A DNA stretch of 37,923 nucleotides, from NCBI GenBank assembly GCA_017545185.1, contig JAFWQJ010000092.1:1-37923 (forward strand), in the 5' to 3' direction. Positions 9,763 to 17,547 of the stretch are shown piece after piece (position 1 is the stretch's first letter; each line of letters starts with the position of its first letter). This DNA is from Oscillospiraceae bacterium. GTDB taxonomy: Bacteria > Bacillota > Clostridia > Oscillospirales > Ruminococcaceae. The notes under the pieces are model-generated. The model saw only the letters and a list, made by a program, of their open reading frames with translations. It made no database searches and had not been told where the DNA came from. The translations under genes and the position numbers were made by a program.

Positions 9763-10851
9763 ATGGCAGACTATAGCAATATTCTGGTCGTGATCCCGTC
9801 TCTGGATCCGGACGAGCGGCTGCTGAAGGTGATCCGCGGCGTGCAGGAGAAGGGCTTTTCGGATATCCTGCTGGTAGACGACGGCTCCGCGCCGGAGAAT
9901 CAGCATTATTTTGAGGAGGGCGCAGCGCTCGGCTGTGCGGTGCTGCATCACGGCGTCAACAAGGGCAAGGGCAGAGCACTGAAAACCGCGTTTGAGTGGT
10001 TTTTGCAGAACCGCCCGGATGCGCAGGGCGCCGTGACGATCGACGGCGACGACCAGCACAGACCCGATGATATCGCAGCCTGTGTCGATCTGATGTTCAG
10101 GCAGGAGAAGGATGTGCTGGTGCTCGGCGTGCGCAATTTCGATCTTGACCATGTGCCGCCCAAGAGCCGCTTCGGCAACAAGCTGACCTCAACGGTATTC
10201 CGGCTGTTCTGCGGCCTGAAGGTCAGCGATACGCAGACCGGCCTGCGCGTGTTCCCGCGGGGCATCATCCCGAAGATGACCGAGGTCTCCGGCGAGCGCT
10301 TCGAGTACGAAACGAATATGCTGCTGGTCTGCAAGCAGGCGGATATCCCGCTGGTCGAGCAGACGATCGAGACCGTGTACATCAACGCGAACGAGACGAC
10401 GCATTTTCATCCGATCAAGGATTCGCTGCGGGTCTACGGCATCATCATCAAATTCTTCCTGAGCTCGCTGCTCTCGTTTCTGCTCGATTACGGTCTGTTC
10501 AATGTGTTTTATGCGGTGTTCGAAAAATACGCGCACAGACTGTTCATGGCAACGGCACTTGCGCGCATATTGAGCTCGCTGTTCAACTTCACGGTGAACC
10601 GCAAGGCGGTGTTCCGCAGCGACGCGCCGCTTGCAACGACGATCGCGCGGTATTATATCCTCTGGGGCTTCCAGCTTCTTGCGTCGTTCGGTCTGGTCAG
10701 ACTGCTCTCCGGTATCTTCGGAGAGGGCGGCGCCGTGGTCGCAATCCTGAAGCTGATCGTCGATATGTTCCTGTATTTCATCAGCTTCCGCGTGCAGCAG
10801 GCATGGGTGTTCAAGCCGGATAACAAGCCGAAGGAACAGGAAGCAGAATAA
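9763..10851 (+). CDS. GT2 glycosyltransferase fused to a GtrA-like membrane domain
   Basis: 362 aa from the ATG at 9763, chosen because CGGAGGG lies about 9 bp upstream; an in-frame ATG at 9733 lacks an SD. Residues 1-215 are a family 2 glycosyltransferase: VVIPSLDPD, LLVDDGS and the DxD-type metal site IDGDDQHR near residues 93-100. Residues about 225-355 carry four hydrophobic helices of the GtrA type (FLLDYGLFNVFY, LARILSSLFNFTVNRKAVF). Such fusions act at the membrane, often moving a sugar to undecaprenyl phosphate or flipping the product, for teichoic acid or surface polysaccharide decoration. The sugar and acceptor cannot be told. Followed after 14 bp by a lipoprotein gene. Confidence 0.9.
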   Translation: MADYSNILVVIPSLDPDERLLKVIRGVQEKGFSDILLVDDGSAPENQHYFEEGAALGCAVLHHGVNKGKGRALKTAFEWFLQNRPDAQGAVTIDGDDQHRPDDIAACVDLMFRQEKDVLVLGVRNFDLDHVPPKSRFGNKLTSTVFRLFCGLKVSDTQTGLRVFPRGIIPKMTEVSGERFEYETNMLLVCKQADIPLVEQTIETVYINANETTHFHPIKDSLRVYGIIIKFFLSSLLSFLLDYGLFNVFYAVFEKYAHRLFMATALARILSSLFNFTVNRKAVFRSDAPLATTIARYYILWGFQLLASFGLVRLLSGIFGEGGAVVAILKLIVDMFLYFISFRVQQAWVFKPDNKPKEQEAE

Positions 10852-10865
10852 ACAGGGGAGATTCC

Positions 10866-11504
10866 ATGAAAAATCTTGCAAAAATCGCAGCACTGATTCT
10901 GAGTATTCTGCTCCTGCCCGGATGCGCGGCGTCCGATAACGGGGGCATCGTCGGGGAGGGCAGTACGCCCGAAACGGAGGAGATCACGTTCTCGCCTGCA
11001 AACGCGTTTGATTATGTGACCGGTTCCGCAGAGGAGACGCTGAAATGGGCGCAGGAAAACCCGGTCGCCGTATCCGGAGAGAACTGCTCCGGGCATGAAG
11101 TCATTGCGGCATTTTTCGATGCGGCAAATGCAGGAAAACCGGCATCTGTTCTGTGTGCGAAATATTATGACATCCATCCGGAGCGCATGTCCGCGGAGCT
11201 GTACGAAGAAGAAAAAAATCAGTATCCTGTTCTGTATTTTTATCTGGTCGAATATGACGGAAAGGAATACCGTGTCAAGACCCGCGAAAGCTGCGGCACC
11301 GAACTGCTCAGTGAGGAGACCTATCCGTATTTTGTGCATCTGACCGGCGAGAACCCGGCGGGCGCACTGACAAAGTATACCGATGAATACGATCTGGTCT
11401 ATGACCCGGATGTCACGCTTGACCAGCTGTGGATGTCATTCGCCGACGATGCAAATCCGGAGCCGGTCAGGTTTACGCCTGTGTTTACCGATTATCATGA
11501 CTGA
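10866..11504 (+). CDS. Lipoprotein of unknown function
   Basis: 212 aa. A lipoprotein signal peptide ends in LLPGC with C20 as the lipidated residue. The mature part begins with a Gly/Glu-rich linker and then a mixed alpha/beta domain with no motif I recognise. SD GGGGAG precedes the ATG, and the gene starts 14 bp after the glycosyltransferase, so the two share a transcript. A role on the outer face of the membrane is inferred from the signal only. Confidence 0.78.
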   Translation: MKNLAKIAALILSILLLPGCAASDNGGIVGEGSTPETEEITFSPANAFDYVTGSAEETLKWAQENPVAVSGENCSGHEVIAAFFDAANAGKPASVLCAKYYDIHPERMSAELYEEEKNQYPVLYFYLVEYDGKEYRVKTRESCGTELLSEETYPYFVHLTGENPAGALTKYTDEYDLVYDPDVTLDQLWMSFADDANPEPVRFTPVFTDYHD

Positions 11505-11514
11505 ACAGAAATAC

Positions 11515-11543
11515 GCGCCTCGCTGCTGTCCGCGGCGGGGCGC
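11515..11543 (+). terminator. GC-rich hairpin after the lipoprotein gene
   Basis: A 12-bp stem including two G-U pairs (11515-11526 with 11532-11543) closes a TGTCC loop just after the stop codon. No T-run follows, so it may be a weak terminator or a transcript-end stabiliser. Confidence 0.45.
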
Positions 11544-11743
11544 AAATCACATCAGTGGGGTTCAGGAGAACACAATGTCGGTTTGACAGTATCATGATAT
11601 CACAGAAGCTGCGCGGATTTTGTCGTAATCGCAATTCCCGTGAAAAAGATTTCGCGGCCATCGCGCATGTATGCTGTCATAAAAAAGAACCTTGCGCATT
11701 CGTCCCGAAGAACGTGCACTGAAATCCGAATCTGCTTGTTCTT

Positions 11744-11749
11744 TATAAT
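11744..11749 (+). promoter_or_regulatory. Possible -10 element before the symporter leader
   Basis: TATAAT with no recognisable -35 at 17 bp and no TG extension. A start near 11756 would give a leader of about 107 nt containing the terminator at 11801-11832. Confidence 0.3.
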
Positions 11750-11790
11750 GGGGTCTGGTGGCAGAGCCCCATTTTGAATCCGTCGGAGAC
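11750..11790 (+). repeat. Dispersed GAGCCCCATTTTGAAT repeat, copy A
   Basis: Shares GAGCCCCATTTTGAAT and a following TCG-AGA-ACCGC pattern with 25733-25770 and more distantly with 14667-14708. The GGGG at its start can pair with the internal GCCCC. Confidence 0.5.
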
Positions 11791-11800
11791 ACCGCTTACA

Positions 11801-11832
11801 GCATTCCGGAACAGTTCTGGAATGCTTTTTTT
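11801..11832 (+). terminator. Rho-independent terminator in the symporter leader
   Basis: GCATTCCGGAA (11801-11811) pairs with TTCTGGAATGC (11815-11825) over 11 bp with one G-U pair and a 3-nt loop, followed directly by seven T (11826-11832). It ends 31 bp before the symporter start, so it either isolates that gene from upstream reading or acts as an attenuator. Confidence 0.8.
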
Positions 11833-11863
11833 CTGCGTATATTCTCCGCAGGAGGTGAAGCGT

Positions 11864-13162
11864 ATGCGTCTGCTGACTGCATGGAACGGTCTGCTCTGGC
11901 AATGGCTCCTGCCGGTGCTGCTGACGGTCACGGCGGTCGTCTGCGGCATCCGGCAGCGGTTTTATCCGGTGCGCGGGCTTTCCGGTGTCCTGCGCCGGAC
12001 TTACGGCAGCCTGCTTTCCCGGAACGCCGACCGGGAACAGCGGCGCGTGTTTGCGTCCGCGCTGGCCGCGACCATGGGCACGGGCAATCTGGTCGGGACG
12101 GCACTCGCGGTCATGACCGGCGGCGCGGGCGCGGTGTTCTGGATGTGGGTCTCCGCGCTGCTCGGCATGATACTGGTCTGTGCAGAAAACGCGCTCGCCG
12201 CAAAATACCGCGGCGGCGGGTTCTCCGGCACAATTGCATATCTGCGGAACGGCCTGAACAGCCGGTTCTGTCCGGCATTTTTCTCGTTCTGCTGTATGCT
12301 GACGGCACTCGGCATGGGCGACCTTGCACAGAGCAGCACGATCGCGCAGACGGCGCACAGCTTCGGTATCCCGCTGCCCGCCGCGGGACTGGTCACGGCG
12401 GGGCTGCTCTGCGTGATCCTGTGCGGCGGCGGCCGGCGCACAGGCAGCGTGACCGTCCTGCTGATGCCGATGCTCTGCGGCGGATATCTGCTCGGCTGCT
12501 TTGTGCTGATCGGAATGCATATCCGCGCTTTGCCGGGTACGCTCCTGCAGATCATCCGCGGCGCCTTCGGGCTGCGTCCGGCGGGCTGCGGCATCAGCGC
12601 GGCGGTATTTCTCAGCAGTCTGCGCACGGGCTTCTGCCGCGGCATCTTCTCGAATGAAGCGGGGCTCGGCAGCTCGGCGCTGCTGCATTCCGGCGCCGCA
12701 GATGCGTCAAAGCAGGGGGATTGGGCTGCCGCGGAGGTCTTTGCGGATACGCTGGTCAGCTGCACCGCGACCGCGCTGGTCATCCTGACGGCACCCGCAT
12801 CCGCTGCAGAGGACGCCGCCGGACTTCTGCTGTCCGCGTTTTCCGCGGGGCTCGGACGCTTCGCCGGCATATTCCTCGGGATCTGCATGATGCTGCTGGC
12901 CTTTGCGACGATGCTCGGCTGGTACCGCTGCGGCGAGATTTCCGCCTGTACGCTGTTCGGCAGACGCGCCGCACAGGTGTTCAAAGCCGCCTATCTGCTG
13001 GCGGCTTTTGCGGGCGCACTCGGGGAGCCCGCATGGATCTGGACATTCTGCGACTGCATGAACGGCATGACAGCATTGCCGAATCTCTATGCTTTGCTGC
13101 GGCTGCATCCCGGCGCAGCAAAAATCCACACGGTCAATCAGACGGTAAATTCGCCTGAATGA
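11864..13162 (+). CDS. AGCS family sodium:alanine/glycine symporter
   Basis: 432 aa from ATG 11864, preceded by a GGAGGTG SD; a longer frame to 11774 would cover the terminator and is rejected. Many hydrophobic helices span the protein. The family signature is plain: ATMGTGNLVGTALAVMTGGAG near residue 65, SNEAGLGSSALLH around 265, and DTLVSCTATALVILT. AGCS carriers import alanine or glycine with Na+ (or H+). The C-terminus is slightly short against the usual 440-480 aa. The leader terminator suggests attenuation, but no known aptamer is visible. Confidence 0.92.
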   Translation: MRLLTAWNGLLWQWLLPVLLTVTAVVCGIRQRFYPVRGLSGVLRRTYGSLLSRNADREQRRVFASALAATMGTGNLVGTALAVMTGGAGAVFWMWVSALLGMILVCAENALAAKYRGGGFSGTIAYLRNGLNSRFCPAFFSFCCMLTALGMGDLAQSSTIAQTAHSFGIPLPAAGLVTAGLLCVILCGGGRRTGSVTVLLMPMLCGGYLLGCFVLIGMHIRALPGTLLQIIRGAFGLRPAGCGISAAVFLSSLRTGFCRGIFSNEAGLGSSALLHSGAADASKQGDWAAAEVFADTLVSCTATALVILTAPASAAEDAAGLLLSAFSAGLGRFAGIFLGICMMLLAFATMLGWYRCGEISACTLFGRRAAQVFKAAYLLAAFAGALGEPAWIWTFCDCMNGMTALPNLYALLRLHPGAAKIHTVNQTVNSPE

Positions 13163-13165
13163 CCG

Positions 13166-13191
13166 TGCGGCATGACTGCCGGTGTGCCGCA
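13166..13191 (+). terminator. Hairpin after the symporter gene
   Basis: TGCGGCA (13166-13172) pairs with TGCCGCA (13185-13191), followed by GTTATATAT. The weak T-run makes termination uncertain. Confidence 0.4.
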
Positions 13192-13231
13192 GTTATATAT
13201 GCATGATAGATATTATCACAGAGCTGATACA

Positions 13232-13717
13232 TCATGATTCGCTTTTGATCTCCGTTGAGGGGTATTTCGTCCAGTAATAATGATACTCAGACCCGAAAAA
13301 TCTTCTGAACACTTCATCATGCTGTTCCAGTGAATTGCCCTGCAAGTTTTCATATTCAAAATCAATCTGCATCCTGCCGTCCGATTCGATCGTCAGGAAC
13401 ATCAGCCGCCAGATCTTTTCCTCTCCGAAGCGTTCCAGATACGCCTGATAGAGCGCCAGCGCCAGCTTCGGCAGTGTCCGCATGACATCACGCTCGCTTA
13501 TGGGGGTAGAATCATAGCGTTTCCAGAAGAAATCCCGTGCGCATATCACGCCGGTTTCCGCTTCGATCAAGCCGAACCATGTCTGCGCAAACCCCCGCGC
13601 ACATCTCGCATAAAAACAGATCTTCTTCCACGGCACCGGCATCATGCTGACGAGAAAATATCCAAGTTCTGTCTGCGCGGCTTCGATCGCTTTCATGTTA
13701 TCAAGCAGTTCCATCAT
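13232..13717 (-). CDS. YezG-like (DUF600) immunity/antitoxin-type protein
   Basis: 161 aa. The layout matches the YezG/DUF600 family: a start like MPVPWKKICFYA, an aromatic mid-section (WFGLIEAETG), an acidic helical segment, then WRLMFLTIESDGRMQIDFEYENL-type strands ending in an aromatic C-terminus. In Bacillus, YezG is the immunity partner of a YeeF LXG nuclease toxin. No toxin, LXG or other polymorphic-toxin gene is next to it: neighbours are a symporter and a DinB-like gene on the other strand. It may be an orphan immunity gene. Start ATG 13717 follows AAAAGAGG. Confidence 0.65.
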   Translation of the reverse strand: MMELLDNMKAIEAAQTELGYFLVSMMPVPWKKICFYARCARGFAQTWFGLIEAETGVICARDFFWKRYDSTPISERDVMRTLPKLALALYQAYLERFGEEKIWRLMFLTIESDGRMQIDFEYENLQGNSLEQHDEVFRRFFGSEYHYYWTKYPSTEIKSES

Positions 13718-13761
13718 AGACCTCTTTTCTCTGCGGGAGCGGGCAGATTGTTGATAAATAT

Positions 13762-13790
13762 ATTATATCATATTACGCAGGAAAATGCAA
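13762..13790 (-). promoter_or_regulatory. Promoter of the YezG-like gene
   Basis: Reading the minus strand: TTGCAT (13790-13785), 17 bp, TATAAT (13767-13762) preceded by TGA (extended -10). It is back to back with the DinB-like promoter. Confidence 0.7.
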
Positions 13791-13827
13791 TGATGCCGGA
13801 GTGAAAAAGTGTCATGATTTTCTGATA

Positions 13828-13857
13828 TTGACAAACGCAATCTGTCTATGCTACAAT
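13828..13857 (+). promoter_or_regulatory. Promoter of the DinB-like gene
   Basis: TTGACA (13828-13833), 18 bp, TACAAT (13852-13857) with TGC directly before the -10. Confidence 0.7.
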
Positions 13858-13880
13858 AATTACAGACAGGGGGATTTGAT

Positions 13881-14555
13881 ATGAACAAGGAATGGTCAGA
13901 GCAGAACAAACGGATGCAGGCGCAGCTTAAAAAGCGGGAGACGTATCCGGCGGGACTGGATACGCTGTTCAACCTGCGCGGAGAACTGTTTGATACGCTC
14001 TGTTTGCTGCGGGACAGCCTGAACCGCGGGGAACTGTGCGCGATGCCGTTCCCGAAAGCGGCCGGCTATCACAGCAAAACGGTTGCGTATTCGGTCTGGC
14101 ATATCTTCCGGATTGAGGATATCGCCGCACATACGCTGATTGCAGGGGATGAGCAGGTCTTTTTCGCCGGCGGCTGGCAGCAGCAGACCGGTGCTCCGAT
14201 CATCACGACAGGCAATGAGCTTGTCGGTGCGCAGATCGCGGATTTTTCGCAAAAGCTGGATATTGACGCGCTGTATGCCTATGCCGCAGCGGTGAAGGCG
14301 AGTACCGAGGAAATGCTGAAAGCCCTGCCTTATGATCTGTTGAAGCAGAAGATCGCCCCTGAACGGGAAGCCGCACTTCGGGCACTGCATGTTGTCAGCA
14401 CGGACGAGAACGCCGCGTGGCTGGTCGATTACTGGTGCGGCAAGGATATCCGCGGGCTGATCGGGATGCCGTTTTCGCGGCACTGGATCATGCACACAGA
14501 GGCTTCGCTCCGCATATACAACAAACTGAAACCCAAACAGCCCGAAGGCAAATAA
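13881..14555 (+). CDS. DinB/YfiT-like putative metalloenzyme
   Basis: 224 aa, all-helical. The three-histidine arrangement of the DinB-like four-helix-bundle superfamily can be seen: SVWHIFRIED with H74, and FSRHWIMHTEASLRI with H201 and H205, which would bind one divalent metal. Members include thiol S-transferases and many proteins of unknown function. The C-terminal tail overlaps the terminator hairpin. Monocistronic with its own promoter and a GGGGG SD before ATG 13881. Family call is moderate; no substrate can be named. Confidence 0.65.
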   Translation: MNKEWSEQNKRMQAQLKKRETYPAGLDTLFNLRGELFDTLCLLRDSLNRGELCAMPFPKAAGYHSKTVAYSVWHIFRIEDIAAHTLIAGDEQVFFAGGWQQQTGAPIITTGNELVGAQIADFSQKLDIDALYAYAAAVKASTEEMLKALPYDLLKQKIAPEREAALRALHVVSTDENAAWLVDYWCGKDIRGLIGMPFSRHWIMHTEASLRIYNKLKPKQPEGK

Positions 14556-14570
14556 GCTTTCGGGCTGTTT
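14535..14570. terminator. Bidirectional terminator between DinB-like and AraC genes
   Basis: AAACAGCCCGAA (14535-14546) pairs perfectly with TTCGGGCTGTTT (14559-14570). The left arm lies in the 3' end of the DinB-like gene. T-rich ends on both sides suit the convergent gene pair. Confidence 0.7.
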
Positions 14571-14637
14571 GCATAGGCTGCAAAAAAGGTGCCGACTGTA
14601 ATATCAGCACCCAATTTGTTATACATAACGGGATTCC

Positions 14638-14708
14638 AAAGGGACACTGTCCCTTTGACAGGGTTTGGGGCGGAGCCCCGTTTCGGATACATCGCGAAGC
14701 GATACCGT
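14638..14708. repeat. Three-hairpin element including repeat copy B
   Basis: Three small palindromes in a row: AAAGGGACA/TGTCCCTTT (14638-14656), GGGGCGGAGCCCC (14667-14679) and ATCGC-GAA-GCGAT (14691-14703). The last two parts resemble copies A (11750) and C (25733). It sits against the end of the AraC gene. It may be a small non-autonomous repeat. Confidence 0.5.
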
Positions 14709-15440
14709 TCACTTTCTCACACGGAAAAACGCTTCGCGGTAGCGTTTGGGTGTGAGTCCGGTCTGCTTGCGGAACACCTGAATGAAGTGGCTCTCCGAGC
14801 TGAAACAGAGGTAATCCGCGATCGCGAGACAGGAAAATTCGGAGTACCGCAGCATATTTTCTGCCGCTTCGATGCGCTTTTTCGTGATATATTCAGAGAC
14901 CGACATGCCGACCTCTCTGCGGAACAGTCTGGAGAGATAGGTCGGGCTTAACCCCGCCGCCTGTGCGAGATCGGGCAGCGTCAGCTTGGTATGCAGATTG
15001 TCGTAGATATAGTCAATGCAGATCGTGACGGCGCGCGGATAGCGGTTCTGTTTTTTGAGCAGGTGCATTCTCTGCGCGTAGTCCTCGACGACCTCGCGGT
15101 GCAGCATCCGCACCTCCTCGGCCTCCTTGCAGCGGTCGATGCTGTGGATATAGATATCGCTCAGATTATAGGCCTCCTCCATTTCCATGCCGCCTTCGAT
15201 GCAGGCTCTGGTAATGAGCGCGACCGTGATGATCAGATGATACTGCAGATTGCGCAGCGGTTCCTCGCTGAGCTTACCCATTTCGCTGATCTCGAACGGC
15301 TGATAGAGCCGCCGCATTTCCTGCACATCGCCGTCCTGTATCGCCTTGAAAAACGCGTTTTCACGTTCATAGGCAAGGTGCGAGATGCTCTGCTCTCGGT
15401 TCAGGAATGCCTGATGCGTGAGCTTCTGTTCGATGTCCAT
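14709..15440 (-). CDS. AraC family transcriptional regulator
   Basis: 243 aa. The C-terminal hundred residues are a double helix-turn-helix DNA-binding domain: ICIDYIYDNLHTKLTLPDLAQ, GLSPTYLSRLFRREVGMSVSEYI, then the second HTH and the signature FIQVFRKQTGLTPKRYRE. The N-terminal part (about 1-135) is helical and is not a cupin; it resembles sensor regions of other ruminococcal AraC regulators. It is divergent from the double-lichenase gene with 151 bp between the starts, and two TTTGATA direct repeats 20 bp apart lie between them. Control of the lichenase gene is therefore likely but is inference. SD AAAGGGG. Confidence 0.9.
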   Translation of the reverse strand: MDIEQKLTHQAFLNREQSISHLAYERENAFFKAIQDGDVQEMRRLYQPFEISEMGKLSEEPLRNLQYHLIITVALITRACIEGGMEMEEAYNLSDIYIHSIDRCKEAEEVRMLHREVVEDYAQRMHLLKKQNRYPRAVTICIDYIYDNLHTKLTLPDLAQAAGLSPTYLSRLFRREVGMSVSEYITKKRIEAAENMLRYSEFSCLAIADYLCFSSESHFIQVFRKQTGLTPKRYREAFFRVRK

Positions 15441-15457
15441 AAGATGACCCCTTTCTT

Positions 15458-15486
15458 ATTATAATATATTTCGGGGAATAATGCAA
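15458..15486 (-). promoter_or_regulatory. Promoter of the AraC gene
   Basis: Minus strand: TTGCAT (15486-15481), 17 bp, TATAAT (15463-15458). A start near 15451 leaves a very short leader that still holds the GGGG of the SD. Confidence 0.55.
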
Positions 15487-15492
15487 CAGAAA

Positions 15493-15519
15493 TTTGATAA
15501 AAAAGCTTTCTGTTTGATA
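15493..15519 (+). promoter_or_regulatory. TTTGATA direct repeats, candidate AraC-type operator
   Basis: TTTGATA occurs at 15493-15499 and 15513-15519, 20 bp apart (two helix turns, same face). The second copy lies where a -35 would be for the -10 at 15541. AraC-family dimers often bind direct repeats about 21 bp apart with the inner site next to the -35. Confidence 0.5.
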
Positions 15520-15537
15520 TTTTCGCACAAATATTTA

Positions 15538-15546
15538 TGCTATACT
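15538..15546 (+). promoter_or_regulatory. Extended -10 of the lichenase gene
   Basis: TGC followed by TATACT (15541-15546). The only -35-like TTGATA (15514-15519) is 21 bp away, too far for good unaided contact, which fits an activator-dependent promoter. Confidence 0.5.
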
Positions 15547-15591
15547 GACAATAGAAATCCATGGGGGATTTTGAAAAGGAGGGCTATAATC

Positions 15592-17526
15592 ATGAGGAAG
15601 CAGTATCGTACAGTCGCGGCGGCCTCCGCACTTCTGATTACGGCAGGGGTGCTGATGGGTGCAGTCAGTGCAGCGACAAAGGGTGACCTGAACAACGACG
15701 GCCAGTTGAACAGAGACGACGCGCTGTCGCTCCGTTCGTTCCTGACGGGCGTGACCAACGACCTGAAGGAAGACATGGACGTCAACGGTGACAGAAAGAT
15801 CGACGCAAGGGATCTTTCCGCACTGAAGTACAGCATTCTGAATCCGCAGCAGCAGCAGGATCCGGGTCAGAATCCGAGCGGTCCGCAGGATACGCCGAGC
15901 GGCATCAAGGATTACGGAACCCCGATGAATGAGAACGCAACAATGGTTTCCGATTTCCGCAAGGGTGCCGGCGATTTCTTCGCATCCGAGGGCTGGACGA
16001 ACGGCAAGCCGTTTGACTGCTGGTGGTACAAGCAGAATGCACAGATCGTGAACAGCGCACTGGAGCTGAAGATCGACCAGAAGTGGACGAGCGACCGCAA
16101 CAGTGACTGGGATCCGCAGTATTCCGGCGGTGAGTTCCGCACCAACAATTTCTATCACTACGGCTATTATGAGTGCTCGATGCAGGCGATCAAGAATGAC
16201 GGCGTTGTGTCTTCGTTCTTCACCTACACCGGTCCGTCCGATGTGATTAACGGACAGAAGAACCCGTGGGACGAGGTCGATATCGAGATCCTCGGCAAGG
16301 ACACCACGAAGGTGCAGCTCAACTACTACAGAGACGGCGTCGGCAAGCACGAGTATATGTATGATCTCGGCTTCGATGCTTCCGAGGGCTATCATACCTA
16401 CGGCTTTGACTGGCAGTCCGACCATATCACATGGTATGTGGACGGCAAGGAAGCCTATACGATGCGCGGCGACTGCCCGAAGACCGCAAGCAAGATCATG
16501 ATGAATGCATGGCCGGGCAGAACCGTTGACGACTGGCTCAAGCCGTACAACGGCAACAAGCCGCTGACCGCGCATTATCAGTGGGTCACCTACGACCAGA
16601 ACGGCAAGTCCGGCAGCGGCCAGCAGGGACAGCAGCAGAACCCGTGGGAGAATCCGGGTCAGCAGAACCCGTGGGAGAACCCGGGTCAGCAGAACCCGTG
16701 GGAGAATCCGGGTCAGCAGAACCCGTGGGAGAACCCGGGTCAGCAGAACCCGTGGGAGAATCCGGGTCAGCAGAATCCGTGGGAGAACCCGGGCCAGCAG
16801 GACAACCCCGGCCAGCAGGGTTCCGACTCCTCAGGCGGCATGAACGCGAATGCGACCATGGTCTCTGACTTCAGAACCGGCAATGCAGGCGACTTCTTCG
16901 CATCCGACGGTTGGACGAACGGCAAGCCGTTTGACTGCTGGTGGTACAAGCAGAACGCGCAGATCAACAACGGTCTGCTGGAACTGAAGATCGACCAGAA
17001 GTGGAATCAGGGCGACGCGAACTCCGACTGGAACCCGATGTATTCCGGCGGTGAGTTCCGCACCAACAACTTCTATCACTACGGCTACTATGAGACCTCG
17101 ATGAAGGCAATCAAGAATGACGGCGTTGTGTCCTCGTTCTTCACCTACACCGGTCCGTCCGATGTCGTCAACGGCCAGAAGAATCCGTGGGACGAGATCG
17201 ACATTGAGATCCTCGGCAAGGATACCACGAAGGTTCAGTTGAACTACTACAGAAACGGCGTCGGCGAGCACGAGAAGATGATCGACCTCGGCTTTGATGC
17301 CTCGCAGGATTTCCACAGATACGGCTTTAACTGGCAGCCGGGCAAGATCACATGGTACATTGACGGCAGAGAAGTCTGGTCGATGTCCGGTGATGTTCCG
17401 GTCACCCCGAGCAAGATTATGATGAATGCATGGCCGGGCAAGACGGTTGACGACTGGCTCAAGCCGTACAACGGCAACAAGCCGCTGACCGCTTACTACC
17501 AGTGGGTCACCTACAACCAGCAGTAA
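15592..17526 (+). CDS. Secreted dockerin-GH16-GH16 lichenase (beta-1,3-1,4-glucanase)
   Basis: 644 aa from ATG 15592 (AAGGAGGG SD). A signal peptide (1-27, ending AVSA) is followed at once by a dockerin (about 30-84) with two calcium loops, GDLNNDGQLNRDD and DVNGDRKIDARD. GH16 domain A is about 112-337 and domain B about 417-644. Both carry the lichenase motif WDE[VI]DIEILGKDTTKVQLNYY; nucleophile and acid/base are E228 and E232 in A, E535 and E539 in B. They are joined by six NPWENPGQQ repeats (350-403). Both domains match Bacillus-type lichenases along their length, so mixed-linkage glucan is the expected substrate. The N-terminal dockerin is less common than a C-terminal one. The copies are nearly identical over long stretches: a recent duplication. 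Confidence 0.95.
   Translation: MRKQYRTVAAASALLITAGVLMGAVSAATKGDLNNDGQLNRDDALSLRSFLTGVTNDLKEDMDVNGDRKIDARDLSALKYSILNPQQQQDPGQNPSGPQDTPSGIKDYGTPMNENATMVSDFRKGAGDFFASEGWTNGKPFDCWWYKQNAQIVNSALELKIDQKWTSDRNSDWDPQYSGGEFRTNNFYHYGYYECSMQAIKNDGVVSSFFTYTGPSDVINGQKNPWDEVDIEILGKDTTKVQLNYYRDGVGKHEYMYDLGFDASEGYHTYGFDWQSDHITWYVDGKEAYTMRGDCPKTASKIMMNAWPGRTVDDWLKPYNGNKPLTAHYQWVTYDQNGKSGSGQQGQQQNPWENPGQQNPWENPGQQNPWENPGQQNPWENPGQQNPWENPGQQNPWENPGQQDNPGQQGSDSSGGMNANATMVSDFRTGNAGDFFASDGWTNGKPFDCWWYKQNAQINNGLLELKIDQKWNQGDANSDWNPMYSGGEFRTNNFYHYGYYETSMKAIKNDGVVSSFFTYTGPSDVVNGQKNPWDEIDIEILGKDTTKVQLNYYRNGVGEHEKMIDLGFDASQDFHRYGFNWQPGKITWYIDGREVWSMSGDVPVTPSKIMMNAWPGKTVDDWLKPYNGNKPLTAYYQWVTYNQQ
16639..16800 (+). repeat. 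Tandem repeat, 6 x 27 bp, coding linker
   Basis: Six in-frame copies of a 27-bp unit encode NPWENPGQQ. The Asn codon at position 5 alternates AAT, AAC, AAT, AAC, AAT, AAC, so the true period is 54 bp repeated three times. Confidence 0.95.
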
Positions 17527-17547
17527 ACCAGATTTCCTCCCCAAACT

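Larger units (their letters stand above)
11505..11863 (+). other. Intergenic region before the symporter
   Basis: No convincing gene. It holds, in order, a hairpin at 11515-11543, a TATAAT at 11744-11749 without a good -35, one copy of a dispersed repeat (11750-11790) and a strong terminator (11801-11832). The stretch 11545-11740 shows nothing I can name. Confidence 0.6.

Noticed and set aside
11505-11863. Glycine riboswitch before the AGCS symporter
   Set aside because: This is the usual regulator of such genes, but the conserved aptamer core (CCGAAGG and the CTCTCAGGCAAAAGGAC-like part) is not present.
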